A DNA stretch of 64,000 bases from an uncultured Cyclobacteriaceae bacterium (GCA_947492745.1 CANLOE010000004.1:1-64000); one strand, 5' to 3'; positions 46,241 through 56,650 are shown, counted from the stretch's first letter. Numbers and translations are program-made. Notes: generated by a model from the sequence alone, not told the origin.

Positions 46241-46404
46241 CCCAAATTGATCGATAGAAATCGTGATGAGCGCATAAATAGCAAAATACCGGCCATTTGT
46301 ATTCGTTCGGCATAGCACCGCTATGGAGAATGAAGACAGGTGGGCAAAGCTTCCGGTATTTTGCTATTTATGCGCGGAATAGGTTCTCTATTGATCATTT
46401 TGGG
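46241..46404 (+). repeat. Family B element (164 bp) right after the astacin gene
   Basis: CCCAAATTGATCGATAG to TGATCATTTTGGG, beginning 1 bp after the stop codon of the protease. Flanks ATAAT and TTAAA do not match, so the original duplication is lost or one side was replaced. Confidence 0.8.
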
Positions 46405-46810
46405 TTAAAAACAGTATCCCGACCCACCCTAATTACTGATTTGCAATTGTCCAGGTCTGAAAGAGGAGGCTGGGTGTATGGTAAGAGACCACTCGGAAAT
46501 TTCGACAAGGGTCTTGTTATGGAGACATAGAACGAAGAAATAGATACAAAGTGTGCTATTTCGGTCATAATATCCGATAACCTAAAGCACGTTACGGCGA
46601 TGCATGGCTGGCCCTACAATAAAAATTGTTGATTTTTCTGACAATTCGTATTCATGACTTAACTTTGGTGGTGTGATTGTGTACGGATTCGATGTCTTTT
46701 CGATGCATTGGTGCCGAAGTACAGATAGACATGTCAGCAAAATATAAATCACTTTTCATATAAAGCAATAAATACCATCTAGTATACAGATTGGATTAAA
46801 TTACGAACAG
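46405..46810. other. Intergenic stretch before menA, nothing recognised
   Basis: About 400 bp. The first bases may contain weak C-like remnants (ctgatttgcaatt, agaggaggct), but no bounded element is visible. The rest is presumably the menA promoter region. Confidence 0.35.
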
Positions 46811-47713
46811 ATGACCTTATACAAAGCATGGCTATCGGCTTTTCGATTGCGTACTCTACCTTTGGCATTGGCCAGTATAGGCATGGGGAGTTTTTTGGCA
46901 GCTGCACAGGGCGCTTTCAGACTTTCTGTATTTGGTCTATGTGTACTGACAACCATCTTCTTGCAGATCTTGTCCAATCTGGCCAATGATTTTGGCGATA
47001 GTATACATGGGGCGGACAGTGTGGGGAGAGAAGGCCCATCGCGGGCAGTACAATCCGGAGCCATCAGTTCTGCTGCCATGAAAAGAGGTATCATGCTTTT
47101 TGTGCTATTATCACTGCTGAGTGGCCTCTTATTATTGTATGTCGCTCTGGGCTTCCATACGCAGACCTTTCTCTTCTTTCTTATCTTGGGCCTCTTATCC
47201 ATTGTAGCAGCTGTTGGCTATACTGTGGGCGGAAAACCTTATGGTTATATAGGTCTGGGAGACTTGTCCGTACTGCTATTTTTTGGTCTGATAGGAGTTA
47301 TGGGGTCCCATTATCTTTATTCTGGCCAGCTGGACCTATTGTTGTTACTGCCCGCTATGAGTTGTGGCCTATTTTCGGTAGCCGTACTGAATGTCAATAA
47401 TATCAGGGATATTGTATCGGACAGGGCCGCGGGTAAACTGTCCATTCCTGTGAGGATAGGTAGGGAAAAAGCAGTAGTCTACCATTGGCTTCTCATTGCC
47501 GGTGGGCTGATATCGGCCCTCCTATACTCTTTCTTGAGTTTCCAGTCCTATGCTCAGTTCCTCTTTTTGATAGCGGTACCGCTGCTGGCCAAAAACGCTC
47601 TTGCTGTCAAAAAATATGACAGTGCCAAAGCACTCGACCCTTACCTAAAACAAATGGCCCTGTCCACACTGTTATTTGTGCTGAGCTTCGGTATCGGATT
47701 GCTGCTGTCCTAA
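46811..47713 (+). CDS. menA: 1,4-dihydroxy-2-naphthoate polyprenyltransferase
   Basis: 300 residues, about nine membrane helices. UbiA-superfamily prenyltransferase of menaquinone synthesis that joins a polyprenyl chain to DHNA in the inner membrane. Motif 1 is NLANDFGDSIHGADS (NDxxD type), with GREGPSRAVQSGAIS after it; motif 2 is NVNNIRDIVSDRAAGK. The family-typical start WLSAFRLRTLPLA is at the N-terminus. Isolated from other men genes in this window. Confidence 0.93.
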   Translation: MTLYKAWLSAFRLRTLPLALASIGMGSFLAAAQGAFRLSVFGLCVLTTIFLQILSNLANDFGDSIHGADSVGREGPSRAVQSGAISSAAMKRGIMLFVLLSLLSGLLLLYVALGFHTQTFLFFLILGLLSIVAAVGYTVGGKPYGYIGLGDLSVLLFFGLIGVMGSHYLYSGQLDLLLLLPAMSCGLFSVAVLNVNNIRDIVSDRAAGKLSIPVRIGREKAVVYHWLLIAGGLISALLYSFLSFQSYAQFLFLIAVPLLAKNALAVKKYDSAKALDPYLKQMALSTLLFVLSFGIGLLLS

Positions 47714-47794
47714 AAGGAAGTCTTCCGGAAACAATAAGGAGGATTGGAATTACTCCCAGAACAAAAAACACTATAGCTACCGGTAGCGAACATT

Positions 47795-47836
47795 ATATTT
47801 TCAAGTCCTCATAATCATTCTTAACCACATTTTGGG
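47795..47836 (-). repeat. Family D end fragment
   Basis: The sequence ttcaagtcctcataatc ... ccacattttggg matches the reverse complement of the D left arm. It abuts the truncated start of the IS4 transposase remnant. Confidence 0.55.
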
Positions 47837-48164
47837 TTAAAAGGTGCCGTGAAAAAGGGATAGATATTTCTGCGCTGAAAACGAGGTCGGTAAGGGTCCC
47901 TATGGACGGTAATGAGGACCATGTACCGGTCACCAACCTGATCGACCAAAAAGAATATCGGTACGCCGAGCTCAGGGGCCCGTACCGTAAAAGGTGGCCT
48001 GTGGAAGAATCGTTCAAATTGCTCAAGACCAGGACCGAACCGGAAAACCTAAGTGGAAAGACAGCACATACCGTCCGGCAGGATTTTCATGGGATAATCT
48101 TTCGGGCAGACCTAAGTTCGGTACCGAGCAGAAAACTCACCAAAAAAGGACTGAAACATATTAA

Positions 48165-48329
48165 CCCAGAATGTTCATTGGAACTTCGTCATGAGGACTT
48201 AAATGGCAATAAATCAGGGCGTTTTCTTGGATTCAGCATAGCACCGCTACGGTGAATTCAAAAAACGCATTCATTTACTGATTTGAAGCCAGTTAAGTCC
48301 GGAATAGATTTTCTAATGGACATTTTGGG
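48165..48329 (+). repeat. Family D element (165 bp) in the transposase remnant, TSD ATTAA
   Basis: CCCAGAATGTTCATTGGAA to TAATGGACATTTTGGG, with ATTAA at 48160-48164 and 48330-48334. Identical in length to the D in the universal stress protein gene. Confidence 0.9.
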
Positions 48330-48342
48330 ATTAACACAATAA

Positions 48343-48457
48343 GAAGTGATTTAGACTTTTTCTCCTGACGTAACCTTGGCTATGCCACTCAAAAAAGGCT
48401 TCATCAGGGCAAAAAATCTCTTGTTTTCGCTTCAAAATAAAAAGTCTAAATCACTTC
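48343..48457 (+). repeat. Family F element (115 bp), TSD TAA
   Basis: Perfect 19-bp inverted repeats GAAGTGATTTAGACTTTTT and its complement, with TAA at 48340-48342 and 48458-48460. The only uninterrupted F in the window. Confidence 0.9.
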
Positions 48458-48631
48458 TAAGAAAAAGGACATACCGGGTCAATAGGACACAGGCCTATCG
48501 AAAAACACGACCGATCATCAACCAAATGTTCAGCAACATGAAGGACATACTACAGACACTGGAAAAATATGCCATACAACTGATCGCTCAAGCTGAAATA
48601 GTAAGGCCAAACAGGACTGTCAATAGAATTA

Positions 48632-48790
48632 TACAAATTTAGGTTTTAAATGTCGTATAAGATTCCGCTGGTCATTTTGTTTCAATCAAGGCGAGAACCG
48701 CAGGAATAGCAGCGCTATCGCGAGGATTGTCAACGCAGAGTGAAGCAAAATGAACAGGAAGATAGGCGATATTTGAAAGCTAAGTTTGTA
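48632..48790 (+). repeat. Family A element (159 bp), TSD TTA
   Basis: TACAAATTTAGG to AAGTTTGTA, with TTA at 48629-48631 and 48791-48793. Its removal extends the transposase remnant to its natural end. Confidence 0.9.
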
Positions 48791-48853
48791 TTAGAAGGTA
48801 TGGAGGAAGGCCTGCCGGTTTTATGGCTTACAAACCTTAACTAAACGACATTG

Positions 48854-49018
48854 CCCGGATTATGTATTAGAGCTTAGTTATGAGGGTTTAAAAAGCAATA
48901 AATCAGGGCTTTTATCGGATTCAGCGTAGCACCGCTACGGTGGATTCGAAAAACGCATTCACTTTACTGATTTGCAGTTATTTAAGGCCGCAATAGAAGG
49001 GCTAATGCATGATGCGGG
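48854..49018 (+). repeat. Family E element (165 bp)
   Basis: Uninterrupted copy, CCCGGATTATGTATTAG to GCATGATGCGGG, with core agcgtagcaccgctacggtg. Flanks CATTG/TTTAA do not match. It lies between the transposase remnant and a G fragment. Confidence 0.8.
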
Positions 49019-49088
49019 TTTAACGCTCGGTCCTATCCAAAATAAGTGATAACAGAATTTTAACTATAATATCTTCAAAACAGTCTCT
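49019..49088 (-). repeat. Family G end fragment
   Basis: tttaacgctcggtcctatccaaaataagtgataa ... cttcaaaacagtctct is the reverse complement of the G left part at 12324-12388. In both places the E element joins G at the same gagcgttaa position. Confidence 0.6.
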
Positions 49089-49299
49089 TACAGAGTATCT
49101 GTAGATGCCTCATTGCGGATTTGAAGTATTACAGATAGAATACTAATCGTTTTTCCATGAGTATATTCGATAGCGCGCCATCAATTTTGACGATTAGAGT
49201 ATTGAATAGCGGATGTTTTCCCGACCATGAGTCATGGTCGGGAATGTTGATTTGATCGAATAAGAATCAGAAGTGATTTTACTATTAATAAAAGGGCCT

Positions 49300-50321
49300 A
49301 TGAAGACCATACTTGTGCCTATAGATTTTTCGGAATTGGCAAACGCCGCAGTGGAGGTAGCCTGTCATCTGGCTAAAAAGAGTGCCTCAAGATTAGTAGT
49401 ACTTCATGTAATAGAGACTCCGTCCAGCTCTTCTTTTAACCCAGAATGTTCGTTGGAACTTCGTCATGAGGACTTAAATGGCAATGAATCAGTGCGTTTT
49501 CTTGGGTTCAGCGTAGCACCGCTACGGTTAATTCAAAAAACGCATTCAGTTACTGATTTGAAGTCAGTTAAGTCCGGAATAGATTTTCTAATGGACATTT
49601 TGGGTTTAATGTAGAAGGAGAAATGATTCCCGATACTATCGAGAATAGTATATTTATCATAGAAATGGTCCGAAAGGTAAAATCGCAAATGAGGGAGCTA
49701 TTCGATGAATACAGTACGTACGGAGTGGGTATGATCGAAAAGATCATGTTCGGTAATGCCTACCATGGTATCAAGAGCATCATAGCAGAACAAGAAGTGG
49801 ATATGGTGGTTATGGGTACCTCCGGTAGCTCAGGGCTCAAGGAGATCTTGATAGGCTCTACTACTGAAAAGGTGGTGAGGCATGCCAAGTGCCCCGTGCT
49901 GTCCATACATAAGAAGCATACGGATTTCGAATACAAGGACATCGTATTGGCGACCTCCATGGGTGATGATGAGATGAAAATCATCGATACCGTCAAGATG
50001 ATTCAGCAATGGTACGGGGCAAAGATTCATCTATTACGAGTCAATACTCCCAATAACTTTGAGAGGGATATAAAAGCAATCGGTAATATGGAAGCTTTTG
50101 CCCAAAAGAATGGTTTGAGCGATTATACCATCAATGTATTTAACGATGTTTCCGATGAGGAGGGCATTGTTTATTTTTCCGAAAGCATCAAAGCAGACAT
50201 GATCATGCTTGCTACTCATGGAAGGACAGGTTTTGCGCATTTGCTGACGGGAAGTATTGCGGAGGACGTGGTCAATCATGCTTCAAGGCCAGTACTTACC
50301 TTAGTGACCAAGAATCATTAA
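49300..50321 (+). pseudogene. Tandem universal stress protein gene split by a family D insertion
   Basis: The N-terminal part MKTILVPIDFSELANAAVEVACHLAKK (49300-49437) and the remainder from 49611 are two halves of one UspA protein with two Usp domains: VDMVVMGTSGSSGLKEILIGSTTEKVVRHAKCPVL (first ATP-binding GxxG) and MIMLATHGRTGFAHLLTGSIAEDVVNHASRPVL (second). A 165-bp D element (49440-49604) with duplication TTTAA lies between. Deleting 170 bp gives SSSFNVEGEMIPD in frame. As it stands, translation enters D and stops at TAG 49612-49614; an ATG (49623) with the upstream purine run agaaggag could restart the second part. Usp proteins bind nucleotides and help in stress survival. Probably non-functional or bicistronic. 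Confidence 0.88.
49440..49604 (+). repeat. Family D element (165 bp) inside a coding sequence, TSD TTTAA
   Basis: CCCAGAATGTTCGTTGGAA to TAATGGACATTTTGGG between TTTAA 49435-49439 and TTTAA 49605-49609. The ends are imperfect 19-bp inverted repeats. Central hairpin gcgtagcaccgctacgg. Confidence 0.93.
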
Positions 50322-50599
50322 AAAGAAAATCTGGCAGACTGTTAAAAGGATTATGTTTAAGCGTTTTTATAACTTATCTTAGATGCGGAATGTGATGAAA
50401 GGGGCTTTGAGTCTGAACCTGAGTTTGGTATTGGGACTTTGCTATCAATGAGGCCCATGGAATCAATTAACGAAGAAAGTATGTATAGCCTCAACTATAA
50501 GTGATGGTTCAATGTACCTATAGGTGACTGATCTTAGGGAAATCTCTCCATACAATACAATTCTTATGATATCTACAGGTAAAAAAACAGCCTCTTATT
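50322..50599. other. Intergenic stretch, nothing recognised
   Basis: No ORF or bounded repeat that I can support between the stress-protein gene and the G-like element. Confidence 0.35.
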
Positions 50600-50871
50600 C
50601 TGAGTACAGAACGAGACAAACAGGACAGAGCCTGAAGAAAATGCCCAGAGAATCTTTGTCCATCAAGTGACCGGCCGGCCGCATGGAATGGAAAAGGATA
50701 GCAGCGCTATCCGAAGAGATATTAATGACTTGCAAATCAAAAGATCATACGCGAAAATGAGCATGATGAAGAAAGTAATAAGACTGATGTGAATTTGTAC
50801 ATGCAAATTCCAAGCGACCCTTGAAAAGAAAAAAAGTGAAATTAAAAGAAATACATTTCAAAACAGTCTCT
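50600..50871 (-). repeat. Probable family G element
   Basis: Ends catttcaaaacagtctct at the right. The left part ttattctgagtacagaacgagacaaacaggac is the reverse complement of part of the G remnant at 17560-17600. It contains an A-like hairpin ggatagcagcgctatcc in the middle (50697-50713). The left boundary is uncertain. Confidence 0.45.
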
Positions 50872-50922
50872 AAGAGATAAAACTAAACTTGATACAGTAG
50901 ACCAGTTCAAATCAACAATCCT

Positions 50923-51273
50923 ATGGCAAAGAAAAACGATTGGAAGAGAAGAGACGGTGTCGTTTATTCTACAGATAACGACTACAGTTATGATTATGAA
51001 AACGATGAAGAGCCCGATACGCTTCCTCCTGGGGAGCAGCATCTGAAAGTACAACTGGACAAGAAGGCCAGGTCAGGAAAACAGGTGACTTTGGTCAATG
51101 GATTCATCGGTACGGAAGAAGACTTCAAATTGTTGGGCAAACTTTTGAAATCCAAATGTGGTGTAGGGGGAAGTGTCAAGAATGGAGAAATTCTTATTCA
51201 GGGAGATTTCAGGAATAAGGTTGTCGAGGTACTTCAGAAAGAAGGCTATAATGTGAAGCGCGTCGGACACTGA
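50923..51273 (+). CDS. SUI1/YciH-family translation initiation factor
   Basis: 116 residues. The SUI1 domain occupies the C-terminal 75 residues (KVQLDKKARSGKQVTLVNGF, then LLKSKCGVGGSVKNGEILIQGDF and VVEVLQKEGYNVKRVG), preceded by an acidic/tyrosine-rich tail. The bacterial homologue YciH is thought to help start-codon selection under stress. Single gene; start ATG 50923. Confidence 0.92.
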   Translation: MAKKNDWKRRDGVVYSTDNDYSYDYENDEEPDTLPPGEQHLKVQLDKKARSGKQVTLVNGFIGTEEDFKLLGKLLKSKCGVGGSVKNGEILIQGDFRNKVVEVLQKEGYNVKRVGH

Positions 51274-51417
51274 TGAGATCAGGGGATGCATGATAGGGTT
51301 TTATTCCGTCCGACTCACGTAATCGATGAGTAGATCAGTTGAGTTTTTTCCTGTTCGTTACGACTCAACGATGATGGTACGTCTAAAGTCAGAGCTGAGA
51401 GAAAGTGGTTTTTCACT

Positions 51418-51587
51418 TTATACCCATACGCAATTGATTTGGGACAAGATGATTCGTTGACGTAAGCGCCCCTATTTTCTAAAGTCCCTAATGACGAGTC
51501 TACCCGTAACGGTCCAACACGATACGGGTTTTTCTCCTTGGCCATTGCCGATAAGGTTTCCCATTTCATTTTTTCTGGAGTATAAAT
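51418..51587 (+). repeat. Family H element (170 bp)
   Basis: TTTATACCCATACGCAATTG to TTCTGGAGTATAAA, with internal gggacaagatgattcgttgacg and ccattgccgataaggtttcccatttcat. The best-preserved H in this orientation. Confidence 0.7.
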
Positions 51588-51937
51588 GGCAATTATGCTT
51601 CCTTGAATAGAGCAAAGTGTCGTTGATGAAGTACAGTAGGGGCATTGCTACTTTATACTTTTGAAATGTAGTCGATCTATATGGATACACAAGGCTCAGT
51701 AGTGTTTTCCGGATTCTTTTACATTATCTATTTTCAATAAGACGATAAACAAGGGCTTTTACAATTGTAGTTAACGTAATGCCCCGCACTATTTTAGCGT
51801 GCCTTCCTATACTTCCCCGTACTTGCGTATACCGTTGCATATCTTGACCTGTACCATGGCATAAAAAGAATTGCCCGCCCCTTTTCATTTTCTATGAAAA
51901 GGGTAGCATATCCTGTATTTAATACTAATTTTGCAGC
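51588..51937. other. Region upstream of guaA
   Basis: 350 bp with no ORF I accept and no family A-H copy. It must contain the guaA promoter. I see no recognisable riboswitch fold by eye. Confidence 0.35.
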
Positions 51938-53467
51938 ATGGCAGAACAGATATTGATCTTGGATTTCGGCTCTCAGTATACCCAATTGATAGCCCGTAGG
52001 GTCAGAGAGCTTAACGTTTACTGTGAAATACATCCCTATAATAAGGCTCCTGAGCTTCAGTCCGATGTGAAAGGAGTGATTTTATCCGGTGGGCCAAGCT
52101 CTGTACTGGACGAAGACGCACCTGATGTAGACTTAAGTCCTTATCTGGGCAATGTACCCGTACTGGGTGTATGCTATGGGGCACAGTTGATGGCAGTGAA
52201 AGCGGGAGGTCAGGTACTGCCCTCCAAAATCAGAGAATATGGACGCGCAAAGCTTTCGAAAGTAGATCAGCACAACGAATTGATGAAAGAGATTTCCTTG
52301 GACTCCCAAGTATGGATGTCCCATGGAGATACAATAAATGCTATACCCGAACCCTTTGAGCTGATTGCCAGCACGGAAAGTGTCTCCGTAGCGGCATACA
52401 AAGTGAAAGATGAACCTACCTATGGGATACAGTTCCATCCAGAGGTAACCCACTCTACAGAGGGGAAGACCGTACTGAGGAATTTTGTGGTTCATATCTG
52501 TCACTGCCAACAGGACTGGACTCCTGATATTTTCGTGGAGTCTACCATTAATGGACTAAAGAGGAAGCTCGGAGAAGACAAAGTAGTGTTAGGGCTTTCC
52601 GGAGGAGTAGACTCATCAGTAGCGGCCGTGTTGATACATAAGGCAATCGGAGCAAACCTGCACTGCATCTTTGTGGACAATGGACTGCTGAGGAAAAATG
52701 AATTTGAGCAAGTGCTGGCTTCCTACAAAGGTATGGGGCTGAACGTAAAAGGAGTGGACTCCAAAGAGAAATTTTACTCGGCATTACAGGGCTTGGCCGA
52801 TCCCGAAGCAAAGAGAAAGGCTATCGGCAAAGTATTCATCGATGTTTTTGACGAAGAAGCACATCATATTTCAGGTGTAAAATGGCTAGGGCAAGGGACT
52901 ATTTACCCCGATGTCATCGAGTCCGTTTCTGTAAAAGGCCCTTCGGCAACGATAAAATCACACCATAACGTAGGTGGACTGCCCGATTATATGAAGTTGC
53001 AGGTAGTAGAACCACTCAATACCCTTTTTAAGGATGAAGTACGCTTGGTAGGCAAGACTCTGGGGATATCTTCGGACATTCTTGGGCGTCATCCTTTTCC
53101 AGGGCCAGGTCTGGCCATAAGAATCCTTGGGGATGTCACACCGGAAAAAGTGAATATACTTCAGGAGGTGGACCACATCTTTGTGGAAGGACTCAAACAA
53201 AATGACCTTTACAATTCGGTTTGGCAGGCCGGTGCCATGTTATTGCCCGTACAGTCCGTAGGGGTTATGGGCGATGAGCGTACCTACGAGCGTGTGGTAA
53301 GCCTGAGGGCCGTCAGTAGTGTTGATGGTATGACCGCTGACTGGAGTCATTTACCTTATGACTTTCTAGGAGAGGTCTCCAATGAGATTATTAATAAAGT
53401 GAAAGGTGTCAACCGTGTAGTATATGATATCAGTTCCAAACCACCAGCGACTATAGAATGGGAGTGA
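51938..53467 (+). CDS. guaA: GMP synthase (glutamine-hydrolysing)
   Basis: 509 residues. The N-terminal glutamine amidotransferase has [18 protein letters not shown], the nucleophile Cys in [11 protein letters not shown] and the His-Glu of FHPEVTHS. The ATP-pyrophosphatase domain starts near 205 with the P-loop [13 protein letters not shown], and the C-terminal dimerisation domain ends PPATIEWE. Converts XMP to GMP using glutamine and ATP. Full length; monocistronic or co-transcribed with the next gene 100 bp downstream. Confidence 0.97.
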   Translation: MAEQILILDFGSQYTQLIARRVRELNVYCEIHPYNKAPELQSDVKGVILSGGPSSVLDEDAPDVDLSPYLGNVPVLGVCYGAQLMAVKAGGQVLPSKIREYGRAKLSKVDQHNELMKEISLDSQVWMSHGDTINAIPEPFELIASTESVSVAAYKVKDEPTYGIQFHPEVTHSTEGKTVLRNFVVHICHCQQDWTPDIFVESTINGLKRKLGEDKVVLGLSGGVDSSVAAVLIHKAIGANLHCIFVDNGLLRKNEFEQVLASYKGMGLNVKGVDSKEKFYSALQGLADPEAKRKAIGKVFIDVFDEEAHHISGVKWLGQGTIYPDVIESVSVKGPSATIKSHHNVGGLPDYMKLQVVEPLNTLFKDEVRLVGKTLGISSDILGRHPFPGPGLAIRILGDVTPEKVNILQEVDHIFVEGLKQNDLYNSVWQAGAMLLPVQSVGVMGDERTYERVVSLRAVSSVDGMTADWSHLPYDFLGEVSNEIINKVKGVNRVVYDISSKPPATIEWE

Positions 53468-53567
53468 TGGGGGAGGATATCCATCGCTGCAATGCCATAA
53501 AGCTGAGCCTTGAAAAACAAAGGAGGAGGTGCTGTACTGCCGGACACATATATAAAATTAAGACTTT

Positions 53568-55313
53568 ATGAAGCTTTCCATGTTCAAGGTCCTGACCATT
53601 CTGGGTTTGACCTTAGTATCCTTTGTAGGTGTTGCGCAACAAGCTACCAATTACCAGCGTCAATACCTTAATGCCAAGTCACTCTTCAAAGAAAAGAGGT
53701 ATAACCTGGCCATGAGTGCTTTCAAACCTCTCATCCCTAAAAATAGCACCAATCCTTTTTCTGCTTATGCAGCGCACTTTTACGCATTATCGGCCTACCA
53801 TCAAGGATACCTGCCCATAGCGAGGGATATGTTCTTACAGATAGAGCGTAACTATCCCGGCTGGAAAAACCTGGAAGAATCGTACTATTGGCTTGGTGTT
53901 ATCTATCTGGAGAGGTCCGAATTCGATAAGGCGCTGACGGTATTTGCGAAAATCAAAGACCGAACGAAACTACAGGAGATTCAAAAAATAAAACGGTATT
54001 ATTTCAGTCGAATCCGGAGTGAATCCGCTCTGAAAGAGTTGTACCGGGCCAACCCCAATGATAGTGAGCTTGGCGGGATACTGGCACAGCGGATTTCAGA
54101 ACAGCCTTATGGGCAGCAGGACCACCGACTCTTGGATAAACTTATCGATAGGTTCCGTTTGGATAAGGAGAACTTTGTTGTCGCTGATATACCGCGTACA
54201 GAGATGAAATCCTCCTATTCGGTGCTTGTACTACTACCCTTTATGGGAGATGACCTGGAGCCCACGCTGGGCAGAAAAAGACATCAGTTTGTATTGGACC
54301 TTTTTGAAGGGACTAAAATGGCAGTAGAGAAATTGTCAGACGAAGGCGTGACCATAGAACTCAAAGCCTATGATACCAAAAAAAGTGAAGTAGAAACGAA
54401 AAAGATATTGCAGGACCCACAATTGAACAATGCTGACCTGATTATAGGCCCTTTATACCAAGGACCAAGTAAAGTAGCCTTGGATTTTTCCTTTCGAAAT
54501 AAAATCAACATCATCAACCCACTTTCCTTCAATAGTAAGATTACAGCGCAGAACCCCTTTTCCTTTCTCTACAAACCTTCTAATGAGACGGTAGGGAAGC
54601 ATATAGCTGCTTACGCCGCCCATCGTTTGGAAAAACACAAACAGGGCATCATTTTATATGAGGACAATGAAGCCGATTCCATCCGCGCTGCCAATTATCA
54701 TCTGGAGGCACTTGAGCAAGGCTATAACATCGCCTTATCTAAGGCGTATCGACCTACGGATACCCGAGCGATAATGGATTTTTTCACAGCACTAAGTGAA
54801 AATCGCCTGAAAACCGATGAGGGGCGCTCCATTTATGTTTCGAATATCGGAAGTATTTTCGTCTCCTCTCAAAATCGGGTATTTGCAGCCAATATCGCTA
54901 CCGCTATGGATGTAAGGGAGGAAGATATAACATTGATCGCCCCTTACGAATGGCTGAACTTTGTGTCGGTCGACTTCGATATATACCAACGGCTGGGAGC
55001 ATTGCTCTATGCCCCCGATTTTTTTGATGTGGGAAAGGAGGACTACCAAGAAGTCAGGGATAACTATATAGAGAAGTATGCCCGAGTACCCGAAAGCAGG
55101 GTGTTTATAGGCTATGATATGATGATGCACTATGGCCGTAGCTTAGGAGAATACGGGAAATATTTCCAGCACAAACTGTATACTGTAGGTAGAAAAAAAG
55201 GAGCTTTAAAGTTATGGCATGATTATACCAATGCCAATGATAACCAGATTGTTCCTGTTGCTGTATTTGAAGAAGGTGAGATGACGATAGATATAGCGGG
55301 AAAAGATAACTAA
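53568..55313 (+). CDS. Periplasmic binding-fold protein with TPR-like N-terminus
   Basis: 581 residues with a signal peptide (MFKVLTILGLTLVSFVGVAQ). Residues about 25-180 form tetratricopeptide-like helices (LFKEKRYNLAMSAFKPLI, YYWLGVIYLERSEFDKALTVFAKIK). From about 215 a type-1 periplasmic-binding fold begins (YSVLVLLPFMGDD, TKMAVEKLSDEG, ADLIIGPLYQGPS, INIINPLSFNS). This arrangement resembles LpoA-like outer-membrane activators of penicillin-binding proteins and Bacteroidota ABC-type ligand-binding proteins. No permease is adjacent, so a sensory or cell-wall role is possible. It ends 10 bp before hemL. Confidence 0.75.
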   Translation: MKLSMFKVLTILGLTLVSFVGVAQQATNYQRQYLNAKSLFKEKRYNLAMSAFKPLIPKNSTNPFSAYAAHFYALSAYHQGYLPIARDMFLQIERNYPGWKNLEESYYWLGVIYLERSEFDKALTVFAKIKDRTKLQEIQKIKRYYFSRIRSESALKELYRANPNDSELGGILAQRISEQPYGQQDHRLLDKLIDRFRLDKENFVVADIPRTEMKSSYSVLVLLPFMGDDLEPTLGRKRHQFVLDLFEGTKMAVEKLSDEGVTIELKAYDTKKSEVETKKILQDPQLNNADLIIGPLYQGPSKVALDFSFRNKINIINPLSFNSKITAQNPFSFLYKPSNETVGKHIAAYAAHRLEKHKQGIILYEDNEADSIRAANYHLEALEQGYNIALSKAYRPTDTRAIMDFFTALSENRLKTDEGRSIYVSNIGSIFVSSQNRVFAANIATAMDVREEDITLIAPYEWLNFVSVDFDIYQRLGALLYAPDFFDVGKEDYQEVRDNYIEKYARVPESRVFIGYDMMMHYGRSLGEYGKYFQHKLYTVGRKKGALKLWHDYTNANDNQIVPVAVFEEGEMTIDIAGKDN

Positions 55314-55322
55314 TATTGATAT

Positions 55323-56615
55323 ATGAACATTGAAAAGAGTAAATCACTTTTTGCAAAAGCACAAGGTTATATCCCGGGCGGGGTCAATTCTCCCGTTAGG
55401 GCTTTCAAATCAGTAGGAGGAGACCCTTTGTTCATCAAGACGGCCAAAGGAGCAATGATCTATGATGAAGATGGCAATGAGTTCATCGAAATGATCAACT
55501 CATGGGGACCGATGTTATTGGGGCATGCCAATCCCATCATTGAAGAAGCGGTAAGAAAAGCTTTGAGCGACTCACTTTCCTTTGGAGCGCCTACAGCACG
55601 TGAGGTAGAAGTTGCCGAACTCATTACCCACATGGTGCCCTCCGTAGAGAAAGTAAGAATGGTCAACTCGGGTACAGAGGCTACCATGTCGGCAATACGA
55701 TTGGCAAGAGGATATACCCGAAAAGATAAAATTATCAAATTCGAAGGGTGTTATCACGGGCATGGCGACTCTTTTCTCATAGCTGCGGGCAGTGGTGCCG
55801 CCACCCTCGGAACACCCGATAGTCCGGGTGTTACCCCAGGGACAGCAAAGGATACCTTGATAGCTCCATACAATGACTTGGAAGCAGTTCAGGAAATAGC
55901 ACAAACACACAAAGGGGAGATTGCCGCGCTCATCATCGAACCTGTAGCGGGTAACATGGGATGCGTACTGCCTAAGGAAGGCTTCTTGGAAGGCTTGAGA
56001 ACCCTTTGTGATGCCCATGAAATCGTACTGATCTTTGATGAGGTGATGACAGGTTTCCGACTGGCGAAAGGCGGGGCCCAAGAGTTGTATGGGGTCATCC
56101 CTGATATGACAACACTTGGAAAGATCATAGGAGGGGGTATGCCCGTAGGTGCTTACGGAGGAAAGAAAGAAATCATGGATTTTGTATCCCCCGCAGGTCC
56201 GGTATATCAAGCAGGAACACTTTCGGGCAATCCCATAGCCATGGCAGCAGGCTTGGCCATGCTGACACAGCTGGAAGAAAATCCAGCACTTTATACAAAA
56301 CTGAACGAAATCGGTGCACGAACGGTGAAGGAGGTTCAGCAAAACCTGGACCGACTTAGTTTGAGCTATACCATCAATCATATCGGCTCTATGTTCAGCC
56401 TGTTCTTTACCGATGCTCCCGTGGTAGACTTCCGCTCGGCAAAGGCAGCGGATACCACCAAGTTTAGTGGATATTTCCGTGGAATGTTGGAGCAAGGTGT
56501 GTACTTGGCACCGTCCCAGTTTGAGGCCCTGTTTTTATCCACGGCCTTTGAAGATGACATCATAGCACTGTTCAGCAAAGCCAACTACGATGTGCTGAAG
56601 GCAATGCATGCCTGA
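55323..56615 (+). CDS. hemL: Glutamate-1-semialdehyde 2,1-aminomutase
   Basis: 430 residues, standard length. PLP enzyme of the C5 route to 5-aminolevulinate for heme. Motifs: [19 protein letters not shown] at the N-terminus, [49 protein letters not shown] and the PLP lysine in [17 protein letters not shown]. It starts 10 bp after the preceding gene, so the pair is likely co-transcribed. Confidence 0.97.
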   Translation: MNIEKSKSLFAKAQGYIPGGVNSPVRAFKSVGGDPLFIKTAKGAMIYDEDGNEFIEMINSWGPMLLGHANPIIEEAVRKALSDSLSFGAPTAREVEVAELITHMVPSVEKVRMVNSGTEATMSAIRLARGYTRKDKIIKFEGCYHGHGDSFLIAAGSGAATLGTPDSPGVTPGTAKDTLIAPYNDLEAVQEIAQTHKGEIAALIIEPVAGNMGCVLPKEGFLEGLRTLCDAHEIVLIFDEVMTGFRLAKGGAQELYGVIPDMTTLGKIIGGGMPVGAYGGKKEIMDFVSPAGPVYQAGTLSGNPIAMAAGLAMLTQLEENPALYTKLNEIGARTVKEVQQNLDRLSLSYTINHIGSMFSLFFTDAPVVDFRSAKAADTTKFSGYFRGMLEQGVYLAPSQFEALFLSTAFEDDIIALFSKANYDVLKAMHA

Positions 56616-56650
56616 TATACCTACACTCATATGTATAAGATACGTCATCC

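Larger units (their letters stand above)
47837..48840 (+). pseudogene. IS4-family transposase remnant interrupted by three small elements
   Basis: The C-terminal third of a DDE transposase. The frame opens after a D fragment (KRCREKGIDISALKTRSV), continues to HVPVTNLIDQKEYRYAELRG, and has the IS4 YREK signature in YRKRWPVEESFKLLK (Y-2-R-3-E-6-K). It is interrupted by D (48165-48329, TSD ATTAA), F (48343-48457, TSD TAA) and A (48632-48790, TSD TTA). Removing each with one duplication (170 + 118 + 162 bp, all in all a multiple of three) gives one open frame, GLKHINTIRKRTYRVNRTQ onward, ending GFMAYKP and TAA at 48838-48840. The N-terminal DD part is gone, so the element is inactive and served as a landing pad. 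Confidence 0.85.

Noticed and set aside
47837-48840. The IS4 remnant as the autonomous parent of families A-F
   Set aside because: It carries insertions of D, F and A with their own duplications, lacks its 5' part, and none of the family ends fits as its own terminus.
51926-51933. TAATTTTG as a Bacteroidota -7 promoter element for guaA
   Set aside because: Only 4 bp from the start codon, too close for a leadered transcript, and no -33 partner at proper distance.
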